64,000 bases of DNA from Bacillus sp. FJAT-27225 (GCF_001685025.1 NZ_MAYU01000022.1:434001-498000), one strand, 5' to 3'. Counted from the stretch's first letter, positions 44,464 to 53,177 are shown. Made by a program: numbers and translations. The notes: generated from the sequence alone by a model not told the origin.

Positions 44464-44766
44464 TTAAAAATTTTTGATTGGCAGCCTTGCAGATAATTCT
44501 AGAAACCATTCCTTATCGCCTATTGCTAAAGCGAAATCAATCAGTGCTTTCAGGTCCTCGTCATTATCTGGAAAGTTGTAAGGAGATAGTTGTTCCGAAT
44601 AAGCCCACCAAGCACCACCCACCATTGACTTTCCTTCCGAATCCCGGGTGATAAAAATCTTAATATCCTTTTCGTTTGTTGCAACAACAAATCCCACATA
44701 TCCTTTCAGCTGTGCATGATTTGTGATTTCAATCCAATCTCCCTTTGCAAATACAACTGGATCCAA
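44464..44766 (-). CDS. IDEAL-domain phage protein
   Basis: 100 residues. The N-terminal half is an SH3-like barrel (FAKGDWIEITNHAQLKGYVGFVVAT) and the C-terminus has LKALIDFALAIGDKEWFLELSARL, the IDEAL helix pair seen in small Bacillus regulators. TTG start with GGGAGGGGAG. Probably a protein-binding adaptor; target unknown. Confidence 0.75.
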   Translation of the reverse strand: MDPVVFAKGDWIEITNHAQLKGYVGFVVATNEKDIKIFITRDSEGKSMVGGAWWAYSEQLSPYNFPDNDEDLKALIDFALAIGDKEWFLELSARLPIKNF

Positions 44767-44796
44767 ATGACTCCCCTCCCTAAGGTTTTTTGCTTT

Positions 44797-44883
44797 TCAA
44801 AAACTAATGACTACGGCGATGATAAAAAGCATGAAGCTGACACCAGCTAGAGCGAAAAAGAAATCGGATTTAGTAAGTTTCAT
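44797..44883 (-). CDS. 28-residue single-pass membrane peptide
   Basis: ATG 44883 follows GGGAAGTGAT. MKLTKSDFFFALAGVSFMLF continues through one hydrophobic helix to a stop. Typical of tiny phage membrane peptides. Function unknown. Confidence 0.55.
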   Translation of the reverse strand: MKLTKSDFFFALAGVSFMLFIIAVVISF

Positions 44884-44901
44884 AGAATCACTTCCCTATT
44901 A

Positions 44902-45864
44902 TTAGTCGCTTTCATACTCCACAAAACACCCACAGCCCCCAATGTCTTGAATGTCACAAGTTGCTGGCTTTTCCCCTAGCTCTTCTAAACTCATGGCCTT
45001 CATGAAGGTAAACTGTTTATTAATGTTCTGGCCTTTATGGTCCTTACCGAAAAGCCAATTCTTTGTATGTTTATTGGTATCTATGATGTGCTGGATTTTT
45101 GCTGATTTTTTGCCAGTACTCACAAACTCCCATACATCATTAAAGAGATAATCCTTTTGCTTTCCGCTCCTGATTGACCACTGCTTTGCATAGCGGATAT
45201 AGTCACTTATAACAATCTCTTGCTCCATTAATTCAACGAAAGTTTTATAGTCTTTTTCATAAAGGTTTTTGAAATGACCTTGACCAGCCTTAACACAGCG
45301 ACCTTTGCAATTATTATGAGTAAAGCCCATCGCATACAATGCCGGTTCTCTAATGTCGTACCTCTCTAAAACCTCGTAATTATCAATGATGTTTTCAATC
45401 AATGGCATTTCTACTTTAAATGGTTTCCAGTTCTTCCGTATTGGACCTTCCCGGTGCATTTCCTCAAAACTAATGCCAAAGTACAGGGTTGGGTCTTCTG
45501 TAAAATTCTCGGCCAGCAGGAAGTGCTTATTGTGCCATTTCTCTACCTCTGGAACGATGCCTTTTTTTAGAAACTGGGAAGAAACTTTCATTTTCAACTC
45601 TTTGCTGCAAGTGCCCACTCGATTGTTGGCCATAAATCTCTGTTGAACCATTAACTGTGGTGGAGTGATTCCCTTAGAATGGATCAGCATAGGAAGTTCC
45701 AGCTTATCACTAGCTTCATAAATGAACCGATATAAATCTTCGTCCTCCCAGAGGGTATCGGTGAAATATAAAACAATATTGTCATCCGGATAATTTGTTT
45801 TAACATAATCCGCAACACTGAAAGAGCTTTTACCACCAGAGAAGAAGATAATACGGTTTTGCAC
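44902..45864 (-). CDS. PP-loop ATPase, phage PAPS-reductase-like protein
   Basis: 320 residues. The adenylate-binding FFSGGKSSFSVADYV near the N-terminus defines the PP-loop fold. Later NNRVGTCSKELK and a cluster of Cys (NNCKGRCVKAGQGHF and the terminal GGCGCF) could hold a metal or cluster. In phages this family is of unsettled role and includes enzymes of DNA or tRNA base modification. GTG at 45864 follows GGAGGGGGTAA. Confidence 0.75.
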   Translation of the reverse strand: MQNRIIFFSGGKSSFSVADYVKTNYPDDNIVLYFTDTLWEDEDLYRFIYEASDKLELPMLIHSKGITPPQLMVQQRFMANNRVGTCSKELKMKVSSQFLKKGIVPEVEKWHNKHFLLAENFTEDPTLYFGISFEEMHREGPIRKNWKPFKVEMPLIENIIDNYEVLERYDIREPALYAMGFTHNNCKGRCVKAGQGHFKNLYEKDYKTFVELMEQEIVISDYIRYAKQWSIRSGKQKDYLFNDVWEFVSTGKKSAKIQHIIDTNKHTKNWLFGKDHKGQNINKQFTFMKAMSLEELGEKPATCDIQDIGGCGCFVEYESD

Positions 45865-45884
45865 ACTTACCCCCTCCTGCACAT

Positions 45885-46088
45885 TTATTCGATATCATCA
45901 TCCAACGGAATCAGCTGCAATCGACTGGTGCTTTTTACAAGACGTTTTGCATAAGTAGGTGTTCTCATATACCTAAGGAAATAAATGCTTTTCCCAGTTT
46001 CCTTGCTAATTTCCCTGATCGTCCCCTCTGAAAGAAAGTCATCGCCCTTGTACAACGCATAAACCCGTTTATGCCATGGAATTTTCAA
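45885..46088 (-). CDS. Small phage protein with helix-turn-helix-like middle
   Basis: 67 residues from TTG 46088, six bases after GGAGGGG. KIPWHKRVYALYKGDDFLSE leads into GTIREISKETGKSIYFLRYM, which looks like a helix-turn-helix. Overlaps the upstream gene's stop by 20 bases. The longer frame to 46205 only reads through that gene. Confidence 0.6.
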   Translation of the reverse strand: MKIPWHKRVYALYKGDDFLSEGTIREISKETGKSIYFLRYMRTPTYAKRLVKSTSRLQLIPLDDDIE

Positions 46089-46305
46089 GTGCAACCCCTC
46101 CATTCTTCTTCCTTGGGCCAGCTTTTCGCCCTCGGGTCGGCTTATAATCCTTGTCCAATTCCTTGCCGATTTCCCTAAGTTCGGAATATGTTGGGCAGTG
46201 GCCACAGCGTATATCAGGATGAATTACATACTCGTTTTCAAGTGGACAACTCCGGCAGTTTTCGAGAAGAGTTTCCATCTTGTAAGTTAAATTAAGCCGG
46301 TTCAT
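46069..46305 (-). CDS. Small zinc-binding phage protein
   Basis: 78 residues. Two Cys pairs, CRSC and CGHC, flank a short loop, then TYSELREIGKELD and a basic tail (PTRGRKAGPRKK), the pattern of small Bacillus zinc-finger-like phage proteins. ATG 46305. Overlaps the gene before it by 14 bases. Confidence 0.65.
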   Translation of the reverse strand: MNRLNLTYKMETLLENCRSCPLENEYVIHPDIRCGHCPTYSELREIGKELDKDYKPTRGRKAGPRKKNGGVALENSMA

Positions 46306-46480
46306 TTATGACAACTCCAGAATGCGAATACTCGTACAAGTCAGATCCGCAATCACGATAGGGACAAACGTCAATCTCACTGTCCTTCTCAATTACAATT
46401 GCCCGGCCGCATCCTTCGCAACTATATACATCAACTGGCATTTCCACTATTTCCGCCTCCTTAAGAAACTTTTGTGTCAT
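46292..46480 (-). CDS. Small zinc-ribbon phage protein
   Basis: 62 residues with CEGCGRAIVI and CPYRDCGSDLYEY, a four-Cys zinc ribbon. AAGGAGGCGG lies in the upstream region. Nothing tells the partner. Confidence 0.6.
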   Translation of the reverse strand: MTQKFLKEAEIVEMPVDVYSCEGCGRAIVIEKDSEIDVCPYRDCGSDLYEYSHSGVVINEPA

Positions 46481-46535
46481 CCATTGCCAACTTTAAACCA
46501 TAGAGTCTATACTCGAGTTGTATCGTTCATTTCCG

Positions 46536-46658
46536 CCCCGGCTTTCGGCCTTCCCAATTCCGTTGCCGGGGTTTTATGTTATACTGAGTTAGCAGTCTTC
46601 CGACTGTAACCCCGCCCCGACAGGCTATCCCTCCAAGGTGCCTTTGTCGGGGTTTTTA
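46536..46658 (+). terminator. Two tandem rightward terminator-like hairpins
   Basis: First hairpin: CCCCGGC (46536-46542) with GCCGGGG (46565-46571), then TTTTATG. Second: CCCCGACA (46615-46622) with TGTCGGGG (46645-46652), then TTTTTATATG. Both point right, against every nearby gene, and share loop-flanking features. They may end an antisense or small RNA, or block rightward transcription. Confidence 0.6.
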
Positions 46659-46844
46659 TATGTCCTTTCTTAATTCAGCAGGACAAACCATAATTAAGTG
46701 TTCACCTAAGACATACCTTTCCGTGTCACATTCATTATTAGTGATTGTGTAGTCATATGCCGCTTTATCGGTATAAGCACCTGTTACTTCAAACAGGCCC
46801 GTTTGGCGTTTATATCTCACAATATCTGCTATTTTAAATTCCAC
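46656..46844 (-). CDS. Small phage protein, SH3-like
   Basis: 62 residues from the GTG at 46844, seven bases after GGAGG. EFKIADIVRYKRQTGLFEVTGAYTD suggests a small beta barrel, ending EHLIMVCPAELRK. Unknown role. Confidence 0.55.
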   Translation of the reverse strand: MEFKIADIVRYKRQTGLFEVTGAYTDKAAYDYTITNNECDTERYVLGEHLIMVCPAELRKDI

Positions 46845-46868
46845 TCTCACTCCTCCTATCGAACATAA

Positions 46869-48110
46869 TTACTCTTTAGGCAACTCTTGAAAATGCTGTT
46901 TCCAGTTCATAAAGAGTAACTTGAATTCATTCACCCCGATGTCCCTGCCTTTAGCAAAAGTTTGATTGACAATCTTCCCGTGTTTGGTTGTCTCTCCTTC
47001 ACTCCACAAAAACTCAACAACATCGGCATCTTGTTCGATGGATCCTGATTCCTTCAAATCAGATAGCTGTGGCCGCCCTTTCATTTCACTTGCTCGGCTC
47101 ATCTGGGAAAGCATCATAAAGCAACAATCAAGATCCATTGCAATTTGTTTAGCCTGGCCTGTCACACGTCCTATGGCCAATGCCCTTGTATCTCCCTTTG
47201 ACTGAGGGATACTCATAATCTGGAGGTAATCAACGACAATCATGGCTATCTTTCCATATTTCTTTTTAAACTGCTTGGCCGTTGCTTTTATTTCATCGAT
47301 GGTTACTCCCGAGCTGTCCTGCATATAGATGGGCAAAGCTTCAAGATTTTCATAGGCCATATTCAACAACCGTTTTTCATTATCGTTAAGATTTTTTGTT
47401 TTGATTTTCTGGAATGCAATCCCGGTCTGAGCTGATAGCATTCTATCCTTTAGAGAATTACGCTTCATTTCCTGCGACCACACCAGGACAACTCCCTGCT
47501 TTTGCTTGGCAACACCCATAACCCTCTGCAATGCTAAAGCTGTTTTACCCACCGAGGGCCGGCCAGCTGATACAAACAACCAGCCTCGCCATAGCCCTTG
47601 CGCCCATTTATCGAACTCCGTGAATCCAGTTTTGATAAACTCTGCCGGTGTCTTAAGATGGGTGTAATATTCGTTTTTAGTCTCCGAGAAGCTAAGCATT
47701 TTAGAGTTATCCCGGGGCCTCATTTCCGTTACAAGCTCTTCTATGATGCTGAAATATTCCTCATCGCTTTCATAGTCGTTACGGTCCATTCCAGCGATGA
47801 TATCGCCCATATTTCTGGTTCGTCTTCCTAATGCTTTCGAGCGAATAATTCTTGCATAAACCTCGGCATTCCTCGGGCTTGGACAGGATGCTGCCAATTC
47901 GGTTAAGTAGGAAACACCTCCAAGATTCTCAATGCTGCTAAACTTTACAAATGCGTCTGTTATCGTAACAACATCAATTGGAGAGCCTTTCTTTTCAAGA
48001 TATCTCATAACCTTGTAAATCATTTGGTGCCGAATAACTGAGAAATCTCTTTCTTCAAGGAAAACTATTTCATCTAAAACACTAGGTTCTAGCAAGATAG
48101 CTCCTAGCAC
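46869..48110 (-). CDS. Phage replicative DNA helicase (DnaB family)
   Basis: 413 residues from GTG 48110. The N-terminal domain (about 1-110, LGAILLEPSVLDEIVFLE) and RecA-like motor (about 155-410) have Walker A AGRPSVGKTALAL, Walker B IAMIVVDYLQIM, and RASEMKGRPQLSDLKESGSIEQDADVV. The usual AEQ lead-in is encoded just upstream (codons for IFAEQS at 48111-48128), so translation may start at an ATT at 48128, coupled to the preceding stop. Unwinds DNA at the phage fork. Confidence 0.92.
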   Translation of the reverse strand: MLGAILLEPSVLDEIVFLEERDFSVIRHQMIYKVMRYLEKKGSPIDVVTITDAFVKFSSIENLGGVSYLTELAASCPSPRNAEVYARIIRSKALGRRTRNMGDIIAGMDRNDYESDEEYFSIIEELVTEMRPRDNSKMLSFSETKNEYYTHLKTPAEFIKTGFTEFDKWAQGLWRGWLFVSAGRPSVGKTALALQRVMGVAKQKQGVVLVWSQEMKRNSLKDRMLSAQTGIAFQKIKTKNLNDNEKRLLNMAYENLEALPIYMQDSSGVTIDEIKATAKQFKKKYGKIAMIVVDYLQIMSIPQSKGDTRALAIGRVTGQAKQIAMDLDCCFMMLSQMSRASEMKGRPQLSDLKESGSIEQDADVVEFLWSEGETTKHGKIVNQTFAKGRDIGVNEFKLLFMNWKQHFQELPKE

Positions 48111-48129
48111 CGATTGCTCGGCAAAAATC

Positions 48130-48954
48130 TCATTTTCCCCAGTCGAATTTTTCAGGATCGTTCCCCTCCCCTACCCATCGCTGGAACTCTATATCTTTGT
48201 CTCTAGTATCGGTTCGCTGCTGTGTTGGCTGTGGTGGTTTAGGAGATTGAGAGGCTTTCATTTGCATTGCCAACTGCGGGAATTTCTCCCTAAGTTTTTT
48301 GGCACTAAGGATGTTCTTTTTCCAGAATGGGTCAGTAACCACCCAATTCATCACATGCCCAGCCAATTTCTTATCAACCTTGTCCAATTCAACGAGTTTA
48401 CGCATGTCGTCTGACCATCTTTGCAAATCGGCCTTTATGATAAGGTGTTCCAACCCTTCAGCCTTAGCAGCTTCAGTTACCTTCTCATGAAAGTACTTAG
48501 CCATTTTGTAATAGGTATTCCCCTCGGGATATTTGTCAGCGCCCTTCTTATTTGAAGGTTTTGGCTTTCTATCTCCCTCGCCATGGTGTTCTTCCATCTG
48601 GTATGTCTCCCAATTCAGGATTGTTACCAAGGTGTATTGCCTACCACGCTGGCCTTTATGAATTGATATCATACCGTTCCGAACCATCCATTTAAGGATA
48701 GAATCAATGGTTTTGGGATTAGGCTCTTCCCACAGCCCCTTTTCGTAATAACCAACTCCCCTGGCTATCTTTCGAACCGATGTAAGGTGTTGCCCTTTTT
48801 TAATATGCAGCTTAGATCCATCACTCAAAGGTATTACAGCATCGTTGTGGTTTACTTGATATTTCAGCCATTGCCAAACCCGGTGATACAGGGGCGGCAT
48901 TAGCCAAATATCGCTGTTAAGTTCTTTCCTGTGGTCCTTAATGTACCCCTGCAT
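48130..48954 (-). CDS. Phage replication initiator/helicase loader-like protein
   Basis: 274 residues. A winged-helix N-terminal half (GYIKDHRKELNSDIW, LKWMVRNGMISIHKGQRGRQYTLV), a charged linker and a C-terminal DnaD/DnaC-like region (RWSDDMRKLVELD, VTDPFWKKNILSAKKLREKF). Adjacent to dnaB, as in many Bacillus phages. The replication origin is often inside or beside such a gene. Confidence 0.8.
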   Translation of the reverse strand: MQGYIKDHRKELNSDIWLMPPLYHRVWQWLKYQVNHNDAVIPLSDGSKLHIKKGQHLTSVRKIARGVGYYEKGLWEEPNPKTIDSILKWMVRNGMISIHKGQRGRQYTLVTILNWETYQMEEHHGEGDRKPKPSNKKGADKYPEGNTYYKMAKYFHEKVTEAAKAEGLEHLIIKADLQRWSDDMRKLVELDKVDKKLAGHVMNWVVTDPFWKKNILSAKKLREKFPQLAMQMKASQSPKPPQPTQQRTDTRDKDIEFQRWVGEGNDPEKFDWGK

Positions 48955-48965
48955 TCACCTCACCT

Positions 48966-49373
48966 TCATCCAGTCTTACTTTCAGCTTTCCTTAACTGTT
49001 CGATAGCTTCACACGATGCATGCAACCCGTAACCTAAAGCATTTACAAATAAATTCAGCCTAGCGATTTCATCATTTTTTTTGCCGAGTTCCTTTGTAAG
49101 GCATCTGACAAGTTCTTCAGCTCTCTGGCGCCTTTCCTTCTCATATTGATAATCTTCAAACCATGCAGCCTTTATCTCTTCCACTTCTTTTTCAGTGTAG
49201 ATAGTTTCCTTTTTTGCTTCCTTGCAATATTCGGCGGGGATGATAAAACCTCGTTTTGGTCCTTCAGAGATAATGTAGCAACCGAAAACAGGTGTATCTT
49301 CGACCTTATAAAGCTCACCTATCCTTGTCCGGTGCTGGGCATCCGCATAAAATTTGATTACTTCAACGTACAT
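48966..49373 (-). CDS. Hypothetical phage protein with coiled coil
   Basis: 135 residues. A small N-terminal beta domain (VIKFYADAQHRTRIGELYKV, CYIISEGPKRGFIIPAEYC) and a helix of about 70 residues rich in Glu/Lys/Arg with heptad pattern. One base separates its stop-codon side from the next gene. No known family. Confidence 0.55.
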   Translation of the reverse strand: MYVEVIKFYADAQHRTRIGELYKVEDTPVFGCYIISEGPKRGFIIPAEYCKEAKKETIYTEKEVEEIKAAWFEDYQYEKERRQRAEELVRCLTKELGKKNDEIARLNLFVNALGYGLHASCEAIEQLRKAESKTG

Positions 49374-50117
49374 CTATATCACCTCTAACTTGTACTTGTC
49401 TGGCCTAATGCCCTTCTTAGCCAGAATCCTTTTAACAGTCATTTCAGCTAAGCCAGGCATGTTATTTGAGCTTGAAAGGTGGGTAAGATAAATTTGTTCG
49501 CTAATCCCCTTTACAAGAAAGGATAAAGCTTCGGCTGTTTGCTGATTGCTCAAGTGACCGACATCTGAAACTATCCTAGCCTTTACGCTGTTAGGATAAT
49601 CCGATGCTTCCACCATGGCTGGATCATGATTTGCTTCGATGATGTAAGCAGTGGAATATTCCATCTTGGCTAACATTTCTTCATCCACAATTCCAGTGTC
49701 TAGGCATATGGATACTTTGTTGCCGTGAAAGTCACTGATCACATATCCAACAGGATCCAGTGCATCATGATGGGAAGAGAAAGTTTCAATGTAAAACCGA
49801 TTCTTTAAGTGGATGCTGTCACCAGCCTTGAAAGGGCTTTTTAAAAGTTCTTCGACGCACTGGATGTCCTTCCATTCTCCCTCCGCTGCAAAGACAGGAA
49901 TCTTGTATTTATTAGCAAGTGGCAAACCTTTAATATGGTCCGAGTGGGCGTGTGTGATAAAAATGGCTGCTATCGAATCTGGCCGGATTCCTACATCAAG
50001 CAGCCTTTTTTCTATTTTCGTTTTTGCTATCCCTGCATCAACAAGTATTGCGCCTTCCGGTGCCTGGAGGGCTATACAGTTCCCTCCAGAGCCGGATGCT
50101 AGAATTTCAATCTTCAT
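49374..50117 (-). CDS. MBL-fold hydrolase, YycJ/WalJ-like
   Basis: 247 residues. Metal site ITHAHSDHIKGLP, with the second His/Asp set in SDVGHLSNQQTAEALS and TYLTHLSSSNN. It starts KIEILASGSGGNCIAL, the beginning of the YycJ-type metallo-beta-lactamase nucleases. In this block of recombination genes it is likely a 5' exonuclease making single strands for RecT. Ends next to RecT with three bases between. Confidence 0.85.
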   Translation of the reverse strand: MKIEILASGSGGNCIALQAPEGAILVDAGIAKTKIEKRLLDVGIRPDSIAAIFITHAHSDHIKGLPLANKYKIPVFAAEGEWKDIQCVEELLKSPFKAGDSIHLKNRFYIETFSSHHDALDPVGYVISDFHGNKVSICLDTGIVDEEMLAKMEYSTAYIIEANHDPAMVEASDYPNSVKARIVSDVGHLSNQQTAEALSFLVKGISEQIYLTHLSSSNNMPGLAEMTVKRILAKKGIRPDKYKLEVI

Positions 50118-50120
50118 AGC

Positions 50121-51026
50121 TTAATCCAGTGAATCCTCATTGGAATTTTGCATTTCCCTCATATCAAGTTCCATGTCCATGATGTCTAGCAAAGCATTGA
50201 TTTGAGCAAGAGAAGCGTCAAAGTTAGGAGAGTGCTGGGCAATGTAAGCCTGTTTAGCTTCTTTACCAGTTATCCCAAGCTGTTTGAATTTCTTTTGCAT
50301 TTCATTCTTGGCAACATTTACTTTATCAACCTCAGGATTACCGATTGGTTGCTGTTCCTTTGGAGCGTCAATCACATCGGCATTTGGAGTGATATCTTTT
50401 CGCGGCTGTGGCTGATATTCTGGAACTTGTGATGGGCCTGCTTCATTGGAAATCGTTTCGTCTTCAAATGACAATCCGTATTGGCGTTTGAGAGCTCTTT
50501 GCTGAACATGCTTCCCGAACATATCAGAGGTCCATTTAGTCCAGTTATCCTTGTTCTGCCCTTTGAACATATGCTCTACTTCTTCAATATCCATAATGAC
50601 TGTTACCGGACGGTGGCCATCTCTATAGGCGATGGAGTAAGCGCCAATAATCTTACCGCGGGGAAAACCAATTTCATGAAGTACAACTTCCATTTCCTTT
50701 GTTTCCTTGTTCATAGCAATCTTGAAATCGTCATTCTCATGAACCATTTGAGTATCAGGTGGCTGAAAACCTTCCATATCTCTGGCCTTAGAAAGGTAAG
50801 CTTCAGCAGCAAATTGGATTCGTGCAGTGTTCCCGTATTTGATGAAAAAGATTTCATTCTTGAATGGATCCAGTCCATAAGAAGCAGCCTTATGAGCAAA
50901 CAACAGGAATTCAGTATCAGTTGCAGTTGGAGCGATAGAAGTACGAATTACTTCCAGTACTTGTGGAGCAAAAGCTTCGCTTATTTCTGGTGTTAATGGC
51001 AATGTTGCTAATTGATTTTTAGACAT
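50121..51026 (-). CDS. RecT-family single-strand annealing protein
   Basis: 301 residues. LLFAHKAASYGLDPFKNEIFFIKYG and IQFAAEAYLSKARDMEGFQP are the RecT core, with KWTSDMFGKHVQQRALKRQYG. The C-terminal part is a flexible Pro/Gln linker plus a helical pair. Anneals single strands in phage recombination, with the MBL nuclease and SbcC-like ATPase nearby. AAGGAGGTT-type ribosome site. Confidence 0.9.
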   Translation of the reverse strand: MSKNQLATLPLTPEISEAFAPQVLEVIRTSIAPTATDTEFLLFAHKAASYGLDPFKNEIFFIKYGNTARIQFAAEAYLSKARDMEGFQPPDTQMVHENDDFKIAMNKETKEMEVVLHEIGFPRGKIIGAYSIAYRDGHRPVTVIMDIEEVEHMFKGQNKDNWTKWTSDMFGKHVQQRALKRQYGLSFEDETISNEAGPSQVPEYQPQPRKDITPNADVIDAPKEQQPIGNPEVDKVNVAKNEMQKKFKQLGITGKEAKQAYIAQHSPNFDASLAQINALLDIMDMELDMREMQNSNEDSLD

Positions 51027-51040
51027 TTAATTAAACCTCC

Positions 51041-51232
51041 TCATTTAGTTTCATACATGGATTCATGCATGCATTTCAGATTGCAATATCGGTCAGAGCC
51101 TTTGTGCCAAACATGCTGACCGGGGTAAATAGGTGCTTCACAAGATTCATTGGCGCAAACAGTAACAGGTAGTTTTTTTACTGGATAACCGGTTTTCATA
51201 GTCCGGGTTATCGATGGGTGTTCAAGGTCCAT
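51041..51232 (-). CDS. Small Cys-rich phage protein
   Basis: 63 residues. CANESCEAPIYPGQHVWHKG and YCNLKCMHESMY form a zinc-ribbon-like Cys4 module after a basic lead. Strong AGGAGGTAG upstream. Function unknown. Confidence 0.65.
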   Translation of the reverse strand: MDLEHPSITRTMKTGYPVKKLPVTVCANESCEAPIYPGQHVWHKGSDRYCNLKCMHESMYETK

Positions 51233-51242
51233 GGTCTACCTC

Positions 51243-51503
51243 CTAATTGTTGTAATGCCGCTTGAAAGCTTCACGAGCCTTTTGCTTCCGTTCCCGCCGG
51301 CTAAGAATGACTCCATGCTCTTTCTTAATAGATGCAGATACCGCGGATAAACCAAGAGTGCCTGGCTCATATACCGGCTTAGTGTTTTTAGATTTCTTTG
51401 GACGAGCAGCCCGTTTAAATTCAGCAAATTCACGAGCCTTTCCAGCTTGAAGGGCAACCCTTAATGCCTGAGCTTTATCTTTAAACCATCTTAGAAAATC
51501 CAT
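51243..51503 (-). CDS. Small basic phage protein
   Basis: 86 residues. ATG 51503 follows GGGGGAAAAG. MDFLRWFKDKAQALRVALQAG, then a Lys/Arg-rich stretch and KRHYNN at the end. Likely DNA-associated, by charge only. Confidence 0.55.
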   Translation of the reverse strand: MDFLRWFKDKAQALRVALQAGKAREFAEFKRAARPKKSKNTKPVYEPGTLGLSAVSASIKKEHGVILSRRERKQKAREAFKRHYNN

Positions 51504-51522
51504 TTCTTTTCCCCCTTGGCTT

Positions 51523-51675
51523 TTAAGCCGGTATAATTTTTTTAGTGCCAGTCTCACGATGCACCAAATGGAGCTTGTCCCCGATAACTTTGTAAACAAG
51601 CCAGTTGTTATGGTTTAGGCCTGCAAATCCCATGGCTTTCTTTTGTTTTTTGGTAGGACGAAGACCGTGTTTCAT
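51523..51675 (-). CDS. DUF6906-like small phage protein
   Basis: 50 residues: MKHGLRPTKKQKKAMGFAG, then NNWLVYKVIGDKLHLVHRETG. The MKHGxRPT start and NWLVYK/VHRxTG are a pattern I associate with a small Bacillus phage family (DUF6906). The start overlaps the stop of the ATPase gene (ATGA at 51672-51675), with GGTGGGGA upstream. Confidence 0.75.
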   Translation of the reverse strand: MKHGLRPTKKQKKAMGFAGLNHNNWLVYKVIGDKLHLVHRETGTKKIIPA

Positions 51676-53177
51676 TCCGTCCCCACCTTCAATTCCTGTC
51701 CGGCAACCACTCGGGAAATGATGAGCTGTCCGTTTGGCTCCTTGAATCGAGTGATGGACTCAGCATTATCGACAAAACAAGGTGTGATCAGTTCGCTTTG
51801 TTGGCTCAATACGTCCCTCAGCTCAAGCCCGGCTCGAATGCTTTCAGAGAGTGATAGTTTCCTATAAGGTTTGTCATCCATTTCAATTTCAAAAGTAGGC
51901 TTAATTTCACCGTTCTTTTGCTTGTCGAAAAGTCGGACTGATAGAGTAGTAAATAGGGCTTGTACCTTTTCAGCCTGCAGTTTAGCTTCTTTGGCTCTAA
52001 ATGCTTTAATGCTATCCAGGATAAAGATTGAGTCATTAAGTGATTTAAGAGTTTCCTTTTCATCAGCTTCAGCCTGTTCAACCATTTTTGCTACGCCCTC
52101 GTAATTTTTATGTCGCGTTAATTCCAATTCAAGAGGAGTAATCCGTTCTTGCAAGGCACGAAGTTTTTCCATTTGTTCAGAAACATCGATGTACTCAATT
52201 TTTGCAAACTCTTCCTCAAGTTCTTTCCTTTCGATGACAACCTGGTCGAATTGCTTTTTGAACTTTTGCATCCTGGCTTGTTTGTCAGCTTCAGCTGCAG
52301 ACAGTGCATCGTCTTTAAGAGGCTGTTTGCAAACTCGGCATTCGCCTTGGATTTGTTCATTTTTAAGTGTCGGCCATTCTTCCTGCATACGAATCCGTTC
52401 GTTTAAAAGAGCCTTAATTCGATTTTGCAATTGGTTGTATTTGTTATTATTATCTCCGGCTGAATCTGTCACTTTCTCAATAGCCTCACGCTCTTTTAAA
52501 AGGCCACTCAGCTCCACTTTCAGTGTGTCTAAAGCAACACTAGGGACATTAGCTTCCAATGATTCTTTGAGTGTCTTAGTACGGCTCTGTGCGGCAATAT
52601 AAGCTTTATCCTTCTTGTTTTTGTTTTCCTTATGCACCTTTTCCATGTCCTCAAGAGAATGCTTCTTCAGACCAGCTCCCAGTGCTTGAGCTTGCGCTTC
52701 TGGAAGGTGTTTTAAGACCTCTTTAGCAATTGGAGTGCTAACATACTGGAGCAGCAATCCGCGTTGTTTTTCCCAATGAAGTGACGGAAAATAAGACGGA
52801 TTAAAAAGTGACATAAACAGTTCTTTTTCGAATAGACTTGATAACAGCTCGTCAAATTCTTTGGCTTTGGAGGGAACCTCGTTTATGTAGTACTGAGCTT
52901 TTCCTTTCTTAAGGCCCCGGCCAAGCAATAAATTTTTCCCATCAATTTGCAATAAAAGTGAAACCATTGTTTCATCAGCTGCGTAAGTGATAGGTGAAGG
53001 ATCCACCTTGCTTCCTAAAACATCATTGCCGTAAAATAACCATGAGATGGATTCCAGGATACTGGACTTCCCTTTCGCATTGTCCCCAGAAATCTTGGTC
53101 AGGTCGCCAAACTTAACTTCAAGATTTCTGTGGGATTTGTAGTTTTGTAGATTAAGAGACAAAAATTTTACTAGCAC
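51672..53177 (-). CDS. SbcC/Rad50-like AAA ATPase
   Basis: 501 residues, about half of bacterial SbcC. N-terminal FLSLNLQNYKSHRNLEVKFG and Walker A SGDNAKGKSSILESI; long coiled coil (about 170-400) interrupted by a zinc-hook-like CRVCKQPL; C-terminal LSLSESIRAGLELRD signature-like region. Probably works with a nuclease on phage DNA ends. GTG at 53177 is seven bases after GGAGG. An operator-like site lies within the gene at 52091. Confidence 0.82.
   Translation of the reverse strand: MLVKFLSLNLQNYKSHRNLEVKFGDLTKISGDNAKGKSSILESISWLFYGNDVLGSKVDPSPITYAADETMVSLLLQIDGKNLLLGRGLKKGKAQYYINEVPSKAKEFDELLSSLFEKELFMSLFNPSYFPSLHWEKQRGLLLQYVSTPIAKEVLKHLPEAQAQALGAGLKKHSLEDMEKVHKENKNKKDKAYIAAQSRTKTLKESLEANVPSVALDTLKVELSGLLKEREAIEKVTDSAGDNNNKYNQLQNRIKALLNERIRMQEEWPTLKNEQIQGECRVCKQPLKDDALSAAEADKQARMQKFKKQFDQVVIERKELEEEFAKIEYIDVSEQMEKLRALQERITPLELELTRHKNYEGVAKMVEQAEADEKETLKSLNDSIFILDSIKAFRAKEAKLQAEKVQALFTTLSVRLFDKQKNGEIKPTFEIEMDDKPYRKLSLSESIRAGLELRDVLSQQSELITPCFVDNAESITRFKEPNGQLIISRVVAGQELKVGTE
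52091..52104 (+). promoter_or_regulatory. Dispersed phage operator, copy inside the SbcC-like gene
   Basis: CTACGCCCTCGTAA followed by TTTT matches the site with one change. It is within coding sequence, so it may be a chance match or a true site. Confidence 0.4.

Noticed and set aside
45368-45383. Another operator-like match (ACCTCGTAATTAT)
   Set aside because: Only one half of the site matches and it is inside the PP-loop gene; likely chance.
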